Assembly (NCBI GenBank): GCA_021234155.1
Contig: JAJEKV010000234.1
Location: 541,501 to 605,500, forward strand
Source: Isoetes taiwanensis
Lineage: Eukaryota > Streptophyta > Lycopodiopsida > Isoetales > Isoetaceae
Reading direction: 5' to 3'
Length of the DNA: 64,000 bases
Shown here: piece by piece, positions 48,037-58,129 of the stretch
Position numbering within the stretch: the first letter of the stretch is position 1
How the letters are laid out: each line of letters begins with the position of its first letter
The notes under the pieces: generated by a model
Told to the model about the DNA's origin: nothing
Databases searched by the model: none
What the model saw: the letters and a program-made list of their open reading frames with translations, nothing else
Position numbers and translations under genes: made by a program

Positions 48037-48555
48037 TTGAGCAGCGTGGGGGAGCAGGCATATCGCTTAGACTTGCCGCCCCGCTTGAAGATCCACAAGG
48101 TCTTTCACGTGAGTCTTCTGAAACAACACACCCCTGATCCAGAGGAGGTTTTGGATACCCCAACCCTCCTAGAAATGACTGAAGAGCAGCTGGAAATAGT
48201 GCCTGAAGCTCTTCTTGATCGAGCTTACAAACAGACCAGAAGAACTCAAATGTTGCAATACTTGGTCAAGTGGAAGCACTTACCAGTTGAAGATGCTACC
48301 TGGGTGATGAAGATAGACCTTGAGAAGCACTATCCGGACTTCATGCGGGAATCTCAGGGCCGCACCATCAACGATGCTATCAACCCCGCTCCCGGCGGTA
48401 AGCTTGAAGGCTTGATTTGCCGAGAATCATGTTCTAGAGGGGTAGATGCATCGTATCTTATAATAATAACCGATGATGAGATCACCTTGGTGTTCTCTAG
48501 GACGTGGTGTATTGTTGATGTTGACATGACCGCGCATTGCTTGAAAAGCATCTAG
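48037..48555 (+). pseudogene. Integrase C-terminus with chromodomain
   Basis: An open frame reads AYRLDLPPRLKIHKVFHVSL (the integrase GPY/F-adjacent block) and then LQYLVKWKHLPVEDATWVMK, a chromodomain. In chromoviruses this domain steers integration to particular chromatin. The link to the main polyprotein is broken by frameshifts and a stop between 47830 and 48036. The tail beyond about 48350 is unlikely to be native coding sequence. Confidence 0.88.
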
Positions 48556-49071
48556 TAAATAGACTGCGTTCATTTCGGCTATACGGGGAACTGAACCATT
48601 CCTTATGCCGCAATGAATTGCAAGCCATAGACATGATAGGTTCCCTTCTAGATACTTTTTCTTTTATTTATAGGGGGTGGTCCCTTCAACCACAATCTAA
48701 TTATATTATTGACCTACGGGTATATTGACGTGTGCAGGCCAGTGAACAGATCGTCACCTGCCTTGTATAGAGGGTTGCTGATGACCCAACTTTTCCCGTA
48801 TTGGTTTTGTCTACATGTGTGACTTTTGTTGTCCGTGATGTTTTAAATCGGACTTTGGTCCTAAACTCTCTTGATGATAAGTTTGTATAAGGCACTTTGG
48901 TGCTTGTACCTTGATATTTTCAACTTCAATCTATTACTGTCTGAAATGCTATAATTTCAACGTATTCATGTTATATTCTTCCCTTTATTTTCTAATTCAG
49001 TTCTTTAAGTATATGTATCCGATTGACTAACCCCAATGCTGAGGACAGCATTATTTTTAAGGAGGGGAGAA
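48556..49071 (+). other. 3' untranslated region and polypurine tract
   Basis: Non-coding, ending in AAGGAGGGGAGAA (49059-49071), the polypurine tract that primes plus-strand synthesis, directly before the 3' LTR. Confidence 0.85.
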
Positions 49072-50730
49072 TGTGACGTTCCACGTATTTATACGGTCTA
49101 CGTCACGTATTTATACGGGACACGTACAAATACACGCACGTCACCCCCCTAAAGGTACGCCACCATGGGGGTATGGGAACTCAATTGTAACCTAGGGGGG
49201 TTACTCTAAAAAGGATTAAATTAGCTATGCTAATTTAACACATTAAAGATAATAACCTATAACTTAGGAAATTAAGATTAAATAGGATTAATTAGGCTAA
49301 TTACTGTTTGGGAAGGCGCCACCTGCCCCAATCGATTGGGCAGCATGGGGGTTTCCAAGTTAGGCTATCAACCTGACCCCTATCCCTGTGTTGACTCCCT
49401 CAATTCGGCCAAAGAAGGAGCAGGAGCTGAGCGCCATCATACCCATCAGAGAGCCACCATACCAAGTCGACCTGCAGAAGAGGCGGAACCCTCAACTCCC
49501 AAGAGATGGAGGCACCCCATGGTAACGAGTCCGGCCCGGAATTGGTGGGTGGCTAGGATAGCCGTGAATTCTAGATAAGCGCCCCTATTGGGCCTTGGTT
49601 GTGTCGTTTCTCTGTTCTCTTTGTGTTTTAATCATAGAAACTAACCCTTGATTGTACAAGTAAGTTCTCTTTATATTCGATTTGGTTCTTACTCTGCGAA
49701 AGGATGGATTGTTAGTTCTTTGTTTAATCTTACTCGAAATGGGGGGATTACGGGGGTAGAGACCTCTGAACCGTGTATTGTAGTATGCTCCTAGATAGCC
49801 TGTAGAGAGTCCCATTAATTGCGGCACATTGCACAAGAGCCCACCGGGTCCTAGATGCTATGGTGCGGCTTAGCACCGGACAAGGAACCACGGTGGTGAA
49901 GTGGGGGTGGGGTCTTGCGAACATACAAGGCTCACGGGACTCCTACGGTGAGCTAGGCCTAATAGCCGGGTCACGTGGGGGCGGGTATGGGTCTAACACT
50001 CTCCACAGGTGTAGAGGTGTGACCCGTATGGGGCACCTTGCACTTTGAGTAGATTTAGGGTGAGTAAAGTCGGTGCGGACGGATGGGGGGTCGCTGATGC
50101 GGCACGTATTCTCTAGCTCACCCATGGAACCACCGTGATTACGGAAGGGGCGCTTCCCGACCTGCCTCATCGGACAGGCGTCATGAACACAGGTAGGCTC
50201 GAGGGTGATACCTTGAGCTTGCGTCTCCGGGAAGGCTATAGCGAAGCCATAGCATGAATTGACCCATCCGCAAAGGGTGCACGGGAGGGGCGGATGGAGT
50301 GGACAACCCTAGCCGATGTTCTATGCCGATAGCGCCATGCCAAGACTTCGGTCTGGCGATCTCTTGAGGCCCGGTAGGTCGGTCGATCCTCATTGGAGTC
50401 CGAGGGGGGTAGAACCCGGGGTTTGGGCATTTTCTTAGGTTTAGATGCATATTCTATGCCGTTGGTAATTGGATGGATGCGCCACCCTTCGTGGTGGTTA
50501 TTTATGTATATTTGTGCTGTGTGCTAACCCTTGTATTCATGCTTCCGCGACGTAGGAGTCCCATTGAAGGCGTGGGCCGAATGACCCCTTCGTGTCCTTC
50601 TTTCGGACATCATTTCATAGATGACCCGAAACAGACGGAGGGCCCTGCTCATGGTGAGATGATCGCCATGGGAGGGGAAAGTCCCCGTATGTATACGGCC
50701 GAGGGTCGTATATATTCTGGGAGCGTCACA
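49072..50730 (+). repeat. 3' LTR of the chromovirus
   Basis: 1659 bp, from TGTGACG to CGTCACA. It differs from the 5' LTR by many small changes, a large share of them 1-6 base insertions or deletions in G/C-rich runs. Confidence 0.93.
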
Positions 50731-52068
50731 TGTACAAGATTCCAACTGTAACAGGAATATTTACAACACACTCACCCGACATCAAAGAGGACAGGATGTT
50801 GAAACAGACCAACAGAACTGGGCTCTTGAAGGAAAGGGATACAAAGTGTCCAGAATATATTCAATATTGTTGAGTTCTCAGGGCACTAAAGTAGCTGAAC
50901 AATGGGATTGTCCAGATAATGAAGCTATTCGAGTCATCAGAAAGGGATGGAAATTACAATGTGCTAAAAAAATTACCCTTTTTAGATGGCTATTTCTGAA
51001 TAGAAGCCTTAAATGCAATGCCTATAGAGCCAAATATAATGACCAGATCTCAGATAGGTGCCCTTTAGGCTGTGGCCAGATTGAATCATCAAGCCATATC
51101 TTCACCTGTCCCTGGCTTTTTCCTTTCTGGAATTGGATTAGACCCTATATAGGAGTCACTCCAATTAATGAGTCTGACCTTTTTTGCTTCATTGCAAACA
51201 GCTCCCCATTCTTGGATACACTTAGATCTCTTTGTCTTTGGGTGATCTGGAAACACAGGAATAATGTAGCTATCAATCACTCCAACCCAGATTTGAATTT
51301 TCTCAAATCAACATTACAATTAGAACTTGCAGATGCTGCCATGGCTCACAGATTAAGTAAAGGTTCCAATTATGACAGGAATTGGGACACATTGGGCTCT
51401 TTCCAGGGGTTCTATTCTTACTTTACTTCTTACTTTAACAATTTGTCGATGATGGAAAGCAGTTATCCTGGTCGGGGAAACATCATGAAGGAGGGCATGT
51501 AAGGGAGGTCCGGAAGGTACAAGGCCCATGTCTCATCGAGGAGGTTACGGAAGCTCTTCTGCGGGTCAAAACAGACAATTATGATCCAGGACACTCAAGA
51601 AGATTTGCGGGATCTTTGATATATGGCGGTTTAAACAAGATTTGAAACCTTTCTTTGAAGAAAAACTTGGCATAGTCGAGGGGGCCTTGAGTCGTGGATC
51701 CTTTATATTCTGGATGGGGCAGCATATGGAGCAATTGAGTTGGATGATCTGCTCTTCAAGCATACAGATCACGCTTTTGCTATAATTACTCTGGACGGAG
51801 TAAGAGAAGACTAAGGACACATCTGCTAAGATCACATCTGCTATCGACGAACTCCTTAATTTCTAATTTTCATGATCGGTATCTAGATTATGGTCCTTTT
51901 ATGGTTTTAAAAACTTTTAAACAGTGTTTGTTTCTATTAAATTTTCCTCCTTTGGAGTGACCGGCCATTTTTGATATTATGGCTACTATAACAGAGCTTT
52001 GCTCTGTCCTTTTGTATTACCATGTATTACATGTAATATAATACTTCTGCCGTTTCTACAAAAAAAAA
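50731..52068 (+). pseudogene. L1-type LINE, right part (zinc-finger end, 3' UTR, poly(A))
   Basis: Continues the L1 of 34504-37517. Frame 50846-51502 contains the RT-associated zinc-binding region (ITLFRWLFLNRSLKCNAYRA, RCPLGCGQIESSSHIFTCPW) and LCLWVIWKHRNNVAI. A 3' UTR follows, and a run of nine A at 52060-52068 is the remaining tail. No clear target-site duplication was found; a weak TACTAGGA/TACTAAGA pair lies near the ends. Confidence 0.9.
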
Positions 52069-52072
52069 GAGG

Positions 52073-52420
52073 GTATTTTTAAAGTACTAAGAGTTTGTAA
52101 ATTGTGAAATTCTCATATAATTTTAAGTCATTCACTTATCAAACTATTATATTTTATTTACAAATTATCCTGATTGCCAAATTTTATATTTGTTAAGATC
52201 TAGTTGAAAATTAAAATTTTATATTCTCAAAATGTCTAATTCTAAATAGATTCACATGAAAATTAGTTTAGAAAGCAATTGTTTATGTTTCTATAACATT
52301 TGAACTTGTAAAAATTATAAGTATCAAGAAAAATTAAACATGACGTGTAATCTTAAAATGATAACCCAGTCGATTATATCTGAATAAGTCTAAGTTTTGT
52401 TGAATATGTCATTACATTAC
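52073..52420. repeat. AT-rich inverted-repeat element, right arm
   Basis: Partner of 34119-34486. The end AATAAGTCTAAGTTTTGTTG then AATATGTCATT mirrors the left end. It lies 18 bp before aquaporin exon 52438-52499. Confidence 0.6.
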
Positions 52421-52590
52421 TAAGCTTTACCATGCAGGTTGGAGAACTTGCTACTGTAGTTATAGGGGCAACTGTGTATCTCAACATCTTTATAGCAGGG
52501 TGAGGAAGCAATTTTCAGATGTTTAATCTTTGTATAGAAAGATCAGGTCTTCTGATAGTGGAATCTGTTGATTTTTATGACAGGCCTGTG

Positions 52591-52805
52591 TAACATTTTT
52601 TATATAAACATTTAATTCTAAATAGAGAAATCGAGAATTAGTTTAGAAAGCAACTTTAGACTTTAGTAAGTATTATATTTTTGATCTAAAGATAAACAGA
52701 ACAAATTATTAAAATCACTAAAAATACATATAATAAATATTATCATGCCATCCTTGACGTACATTTATTAGATTTGAATAAGTCAAAATTTTGCTAAATA
52801 TGTCA
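52591..52805. repeat. AT-rich repeat arm that truncates the aquaporin exon
   Basis: Nearly identical to 33385-33470 over about 90 bp, then continuing to GCTAAATATGTCATGAAGG, the same terminus as 32302 in opposite orientation. It starts right after the seventh base of an aquaporin exon. Confidence 0.7.
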
Positions 52806-53078
52806 TGAAGGATTTTACCTAGATTTAGCTGTCTCATTATCTTTATCTCTCGCTTGTTCTTCAGCTTTCTCTCTCACCTTTTCGTTTTGCTCTTCATTTT
52901 TTTGTATAACCCCTTTTTTTTATATTGATGAGAAAAGATCTGGACCTAAATTTCGGTAGATAGCATTTCATGTCTATAAAGAAAAATAGATAACATTAAG
53001 ATCGTACCAGTTTAGAATATAGACCTATAATCTCCACCAGATAAGTAGACGTAAAGATTTTCGATATCATCTTTGTCT
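52806..53078. other. Unassigned; weak minus-strand coding character
   Basis: The minus strand shows short open pieces such as IENLYVYLSGGDYRSIF (near 53065-53015) and a Lys/Glu/Arg-rich stretch near 52880-52930. Unrecognised. Confidence 0.3.
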
Positions 53079-53209
53079 TCAGATCCACTTAATACGTCCT
53101 TTATTCATTTCTTCTACCACTTCAAAGAACGGTTTCTTTCTAATCCAAAAACCTCTTTCTTTCCTGACCGTAAAGAATAACTTCTCAAGATCTATTTCTT
53201 GCTCTATCT
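53079..53209 (-). other. Exon-like coding segment after inverted segment X'
   Basis: Right after CATTTTCAG (minus strand, AG at 53211-53210) the sequence is open for 43 codons to TGA (53081-53079): IEQEIDLEKLFFTVRKERGF then WIRKKPFFEVVEEMNKGRIK. Strongly protein-like, basic and hydrophobic mixed. Family not recognised. Its counterpart after the other X copy (32954-33119) is unrelated. Confidence 0.4.
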
Positions 53210-53457
53210 CTGAAAATGTCGTGCCACTAGCTAAGAAATGACTCTAAAAACAACTAGTGAAAATGCATGGTTGGGGTGAAGGTTAGAGAAGGGCACATTG
53301 TCGAATACTCATGTCCTCTAAACTGGTATCCTCTAAACAAGACGTCGGTAATCTGCCTAGTCTTCTATGAACATAAAGAAAAAATAATTATGAAGTTTAG
53401 TAGAAAAGTATACATCTTATAATAATAACTTACTCATATATAACAATTTTAATAGAA
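53210..53457. repeat. Inverted duplicate segment X' (partner of 32711-32953)
   Basis: Reverse complement of 32711-32953 with small differences. Both ends coincide within a few bases. Confidence 0.85.
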
Positions 53458-54445
53458 ATGATCTGGGAGATCTGGGGGATCTAGGTGCCATGTTGGAGAC
53501 AAACTTAAATGTCTTCCATAACCTTGTGTAACTTGCAATTTATTCCAATGCAAGGATGTCTAAATTATAGTTTACTCAATGTTAAAAAAGAGAAACTAAT
53601 AGAAACCTTGCATATAGTGATGTCATATGGCACACATGCACATCAATATGCAATGAATTCAGGCAAACAGTCATATGATGCATGAACCACATTCAAGTTA
53701 TAGTTATTTCAATAAATAGCTTGAAAATTAGGGTTGTCACTCAATAAAGTGTAACTAATAGAAACCTTACATATAGTAATGTCATATGGCACACAAACAC
53801 ATCAATATGCAATGAAATTAGGCCAACAGTCATATGATGCATGAACTACATCCAAATTAAAGCTCCATAGTTATTTCGATAAATAGATAGAAAAGAACTT
53901 GATTGGTTGGCAAGAGAAAGATAAGAGAAAGTGACCAAGTTCATATCCATGTGATATCTACCGCCTTTAAGGGGTAGATACTACCATGCAAAAACCAATT
54001 AATGACTCAAACTAAAAAGATGCAATCTCAACTGAAAAGAATAGTGACTCGAGCGCAGAATAATGAGTGAGTACCTATCTGGAATCAACTGACTGTTCTG
54101 TTGCAATAACTTGTATTGCTCAATAATCTCAAGGCCTTGTTACAGTGGAGATTGCAATGCTAATAAACGAACCATCATTTCATATGCATCATGAACTTAA
54201 CGATGCCAATTGCTAAGATAATATAACTTTTACTACAAGTGCATTAAAGCAACAGATACTTTTATTGCATCAACTTTTTGGTTACAGACAACTTCAGATA
54301 GGCTGGCTTATCAAATGGTAAACCTACTCGCAGGCACAGAATCTGGCATGCAATTAGAGTTTTTTTGAATCGTGAACAATATAACTTACTCTATCTCTAC
54401 ATGTTAATAAGGGTATGCAGGTAGAGGTTCTTAAATTTTTTGATC
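53458..54445. other. Unassigned region with a 159-bp tandem duplication
   Basis: Units beginning AACTAATAGAAACCTT at 53594 and 53753 align for about 150 bp (shared TGTCATATGGCACACA and CAGTCATATGATGCATGAAC). The rest is unassigned. Confidence 0.6.
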
Positions 54446-54694
54446 CATTTGGCATTAACATGCACAGAGGCACATTCGTGGAATAACATTTCATCTATTC
54501 TTTATTACATGAACATGGACAATGGGAGATTGTTGCAACAACAATTTTCACTCAACTAAATAGGTCTGCAATGCAAGACTGTTGAATTATCTTCCAGTGA
54601 TGACTTTTGTGAAATTATCTCGAACCATGCTTAGAGTAGAAACTTTAAATCATAAGAAGGGACATACTTGAAAAGTACCAAATACTTTTATTGC

Positions 54695-54912
54695 TAGAAT
54701 CGCTAAGGCATGCCATTGTTCTTCGCTTGCTCCTGCCAAGCGACAGTTGATATTTGAGTCCTATTTGAGTGTGCTGTCTTATGCATAGGCTGGTGGTTCT
54801 ACTCGGTGGATCATGATTATCCTCTGAGACTTTATTCCCGCCTCTGCATTTGTATTTTGCTTTTGGCTTGGAGTTTCAATAAAGTTTGTCGTTATTCAAA
54901 AAAAAAAAAAAA
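54695..54912 (+). mobile_element. 5'-truncated L1 insertion with 17-bp target-site duplication
   Basis: 218 bp ending in AATAAA-type sequence (CAATAAAGTTTG) and 15 A (54898-54912). It is flanked by CCAAATACTTTTATTGC at 54678-54694 and 54913-54929. The duplicate segment at 59619-61631 has this 17-mer once and no insert. Confidence 0.95.
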
Positions 54913-56410
54913 CCAAATACTTTTATTGCACTAAATTTGAAATGCTGCACTAAATTTGAAATGCCTATCACTAAAAAATCTGACATGCAAATAGAGCTGT
55001 GAATAACTATAAAGAATAGCAATAAGTAAGATGGAGTCACAGATTACTCCCATAGGATTTATATTGTACAAACTGTGGTAATCAAATAAGAGAATTAACA
55101 TTTGATGAAGCTACGTGCGAGTTCAGATGTCTAATTCTCCAAGCTATTTTTATCTGAAAGCAAAGAATGATGTGAAGGCAAACAACAATAGCTTCATTCA
55201 TCTGTACAAATTAACCAGGACAATCTGAAACACCAAACATTTATACATGCAGCACAACTAATTTGGACATTTAGAGAAATCATAATAACTGCTAAGGCAA
55301 CTAAGGCATAATTGCCCAAATAGAAAAGAAATTATGTACTACTCGATCTAGCATTAACATATGCAGTGGCATATTCATGCAACAACATTTTTTGTATTCT
55401 ATCTGGCATTAACGTGGACAGTGGCAGCTTGGTGCAACACCATTTTGGCTATGCAGGCCCATCAACGCATTCAAGTAATTACACAGACAATCAAACAACA
55501 GAAATAGAATTCCTCCAAGGAGAAAGACCCAACAACATGCTTGTTTGAGAATAGATGCAATCAGTGAATTACTTTCTTGTGATAATTTTTATTGCTGAGA
55601 TCTTCAAATCATAGAATTACACTTTTGAGGGGTACTGCAAAATGTAATTCTCTGTAGAACAGATGCAATTGCCCATTTGAATGCATGTATGGAAGCCCTC
55701 ATCTTCTTGGACTGTTTGCCTAAAAACCAGACATGTTAACATATCTTCTTGGCATCTCTAATTTCTGGCTCGTAGTTCAAAGAGAGCAAGTTTGGTGGAC
55801 AAAGGAAAGAATTGTTGTACTCTTACAACTTGACTCCAGAAATGCAACTATAGTTCCCTCATATTTAAGCTCTCTATTGTTCCTTCATATGTAAGCTCTC
55901 ATGAAAGGAAATACGACGTGCAAGTTTTGCAAGTGCATAATATGCCATAATGCAACTTGAAATCTTGTTAAAAAACAGACTATCAAAGAAGAAAGGATAA
56001 AGAATGGCAAAGGTTTGAAAAAGTACAGAGGATAAAGAATGGCAAAGGTTGGCTGCTTGTAAATCCTTTTAATGTGACCACAAACACTGGAACCTTTTTT
56101 TGAGAATGATCCAATGCTTAGCAGCATTTGGGCTTTTATATTGAATCTTGAAAATATGAGATATATGTTCACGAACAAAGAGAATCTCCTATTCTCGAAC
56201 TGCAAAAGAGAGAATTTACTCAGATAATGTTGAATGGATAAATTATCCCCATGAACAGATATGCTGCTAAGAAATTTGCTGATGCTAGAGTAGATGGATG
56301 GCTAATTGTAACTCGGCAAGACATGCCTAAGAGAAATCATGGCCCACTGAAATCATGCCAGTAAATGGAAAGTGGCATCCATGCCACAGAAATATTGGCG
56401 ATGACGACTT

Positions 56411-56604
56411 ACCACAGACTCAAATAAGACAGGAATTTTAGGGTCCTGATACTCAAACGCAGAGAGGAGTTGAAAGCTCGCAATTGAATCAAATAACAAA
56501 GAATCTGACTGATATAGTACAATAAGAATCGTAAACTGATAGTAAATAAGAGTGAAGAGGGAGCTATAGCCCATGAAAGGTTGCTCCAAATGGGCCTGCT
56601 CCAT
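56411..56604 (-). pseudogene. Possible exon within segmental duplication copy 1
   Basis: The minus strand is open from about 56604 to a GTAAGT donor at 56411, reading LEQPFMGYSSLFTLIYYQFT then DSIASFQLLSAFEYQDPKIP. The second copy (about 61570-61375) keeps the frame except for a 4-base insertion near 61533. Another possible exon lies at about 56200-56090 (FENRRFSLFVNIYLIFSRFN) after a TTTTGCAG acceptor. Unrecognised, possibly a membrane protein relic. Confidence 0.3.
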
Positions 56605-56685
56605 AATCTCTAGTTCTTTGATATACCATCACATGTGATCTCCAGATGAAGGAACTTTAATTTTTGCATGCTCAGAATTGTACCT

Positions 56686-57199
56686 AGTTTTCCTTACAGA
56701 ATCAATTGAACTCTGGCACCCACATAGTGCGGCAGCTTGTTCTTCGAAATGGAGATGTGTTGGGACTTTATATATGCAGAACATGCAGCAACATCAATAA
56801 TAAAGCATACCTCGTCACCAAACAGTACACAATAAAGTCTTAACAAACTTCTACTGCAAAAATTCTATGTATACAAAGCATATCTTTCAATCACCATCCT
56901 TGGAGAAGGATCTAATGTGGGAAGAAATGGTTTGTGCAAATACCTTGTGCCCCTTAACCAGGTTATATGGCCATGCCAAAACACCGTTCCTTCTTGATCA
57001 GGAACAATAAAGTTATATTCAGAAGAATTGTTAGTCTGAATTGGGCATTCTGTAATTTATGCAAGCGGTCTGCCCATGTTGTTCTTTGATGCACTCCATA
57101 CCTGCAAAAGAATAAAACTCATCAGTTTGGTCCAGCATAACCAGTGTATTGTAGCGTTGCTTTCTTATCAAATTTGTTACATTTACAAAAGCTGTTAGT
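56686..57199. other. Unassigned
   Basis: No gene or repeat recognised. Confidence 0.3.
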
Positions 57200-57375
57200 A
57201 ATAGAATAGAATAGAATAGAATAGAATAGAATAGTTTTTTTAACGTCCACGGAGACCAATAGGTCATGGGACCCATACAATGGGCTAGTACAATCATTAC
57301 TACTAGGATTAAAAAACCCTTGCCTCGAAAGGTTTTCAAGGGAAAAACCCTTGCAGTAATGATGATACTAGACAA
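57200..57375 (-). mobile_element. Non-L1 LINE 3' end with hairpin (copy 3) and (CTATT)n tail
   Basis: On the minus strand: hairpin arms TAGTATCATCATTACT and AGTAATGATTGTACTA (57370-57355 and 57301-57286; 14 of 16 complementary) around the core shared with 16995-17077 and 30898-30974. These are followed by TTGGTCTCCGTGGACGTTAA and seven CTATT units (57234-57200). The same terminal sequence follows the LINE coding end at 18297-18320, which ties the hairpin to that LINE family's 3' UTR. Confidence 0.7.
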
Positions 57376-57576
57376 GCGGAGATAATGACTACTGGAGGGC
57401 TCAGTAATTGCAGAGTATAGATACCAGGTGGGTATACATCTGAATAAAATGATCTCTTATAACACCAGTTATGACTAATTAGCAGACATGAACCAGTATG
57501 CATAGATCAATTATGATGTTGGGCTCAAATACTTGAACTGACCATGAGATTAAGATGTACGTTACTTCTAACAAAG

Positions 57577-57666
57577 GGTCTTACGGCTCAAAGTACTCAA
57601 TCAGAAATTGAAGGACCTTCTGATTTTGCTGCTCTTGATGCCCTTGCAGCTCTAGGCTCCAAATGA
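57577..57666 (+). other. Orphan terminal-exon-like segment
   Basis: Twenty-nine codons open to TGA at 57664-57666, preceded by an AG: GLTAQSTQSEIEGPSDFAAL then DALAALGSK. The composition is convincingly protein-like. No upstream exon was found and the family is not recognised. GCTCCAGCT-type repeats and a telo-box-like AAACCCTAAG follow near 57724. Confidence 0.3.
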
Positions 57667-58129
57667 AAGCTCCAGCTCAAGCTGCAGGTGAAAGCTCCAG
57701 ACGATTTTGCCCTCTTATAAACCTAAAACCCTAAGAGGTATTGTGCAAGGCGGCAATCCCACGCTGCAATAACCAGCGCAAGGTCCACCGCCCTGCTGCT
57801 CTACCTAAAATCGAAAGGGGGCAAGTCGATGCTCTGAAAGAAGGCAAATCGATGCTATGAAGATTAGAAAGGGCAAATGAAATTAAAAAAAGTTTTCCAT
57901 TTTTGGAAGATCATTTTTTTTTTTTTCAGGCGGCAAAAATCCCGAAAACCTTAGAGAAATCAGGTAGGAAAAAATCCAAAAACATTTTTGTCCAGGCCGG
58001 AAATTTCCAAATTAACAAGATTGATACTCGTGTATTCAAAGCAAATTGCTGTTTCAGCATCATATTCATCTATATCCTATGTGAGACAAGAGAATGTGAG
58101 GAGTAAAAGAATTATTACAAATACTAATA
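57667..58129. other. Unassigned
   Basis: Contains a telo-box-like word near 57724, the duplicated word GCAAGTCGATGCT (57812) / GCAAATCGATGCT (57844), and a T-rich run at 57915-57928. Confidence 0.35.

Larger units (their letters stand above)
37518..50730 (+). mobile_element. Chromovirus (Ty3/gypsy) LTR retrotransposon, 13.2 kb, inside the L1
   Basis: Two LTRs with perfect TGTGACG...(CGTCACA) ends (the left copy has CGTCCGCA), an initiator-Met primer site, gag-pol, a chromodomain and a polypurine tract. Flanks are TGTAT on the left and TGTAC on the right, a 5-bp target duplication with one difference; L1 sequence continues on both sides. The gag-pol frame is nearly intact but has a stop near the start of gag and frame breaks after the integrase core. 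A 4.5-kb region upstream of gag holds extra coding-like frames. Confidence 0.95.
33559..52590 (+). pseudogene. NIP-type aquaporin pseudogene (four exon remnants)
   Basis: Exon 33559-33771 encodes FIGTFILLIAAAGTTIINQK and later ATGHISGAHINPAVTLAFAT (first NPA motif), ending at HFPWGH|GTAAGA. Exon 33863-34059 encodes VPFYIVSQTLGSLLASFALK and later TSVATDTKA|GTAAGT, with a one-base frameshift in the T-run at 33988-33992. Exon 52438-52499 encodes VGELATVVIGATVYLNIFIA. Only 7 bases of the next exon remain (52584-52590, GCCTGTG, Pro-Val) before an AT-rich repeat. Exon borders match those of NIP (nodulin-26-like) aquaporins, which move water, glycerol or metalloids across membranes. The first exon and the second NPA exon are absent, so it is dead. 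The third intron is 18.4 kb because of nested transposons. Confidence 0.88.
54446..56685. repeat. Segmental duplication, copy 1
   Basis: From CATTTGGCATTAACATGCAC to CTCAGAATTGTACCT, matched by 59619-61631 at high identity by eye. It differs mainly by the 235-bp LINE insertion with its duplicated target, and by small indels. Possible minus-strand exons occur in both copies. Confidence 0.93.

Noticed and set aside
37512-50740. A longer (more than 5 bp) target duplication around the chromovirus
   Set aside because: Only TGTA is identical, with T/C at the fifth base; further bases do not match.
34487-52090. TACTAGGA/TACTAAGA as the target-site duplication of the L1
   Set aside because: Too short and imperfect, and the right copy lies about 15 bases beyond the poly(A) end.
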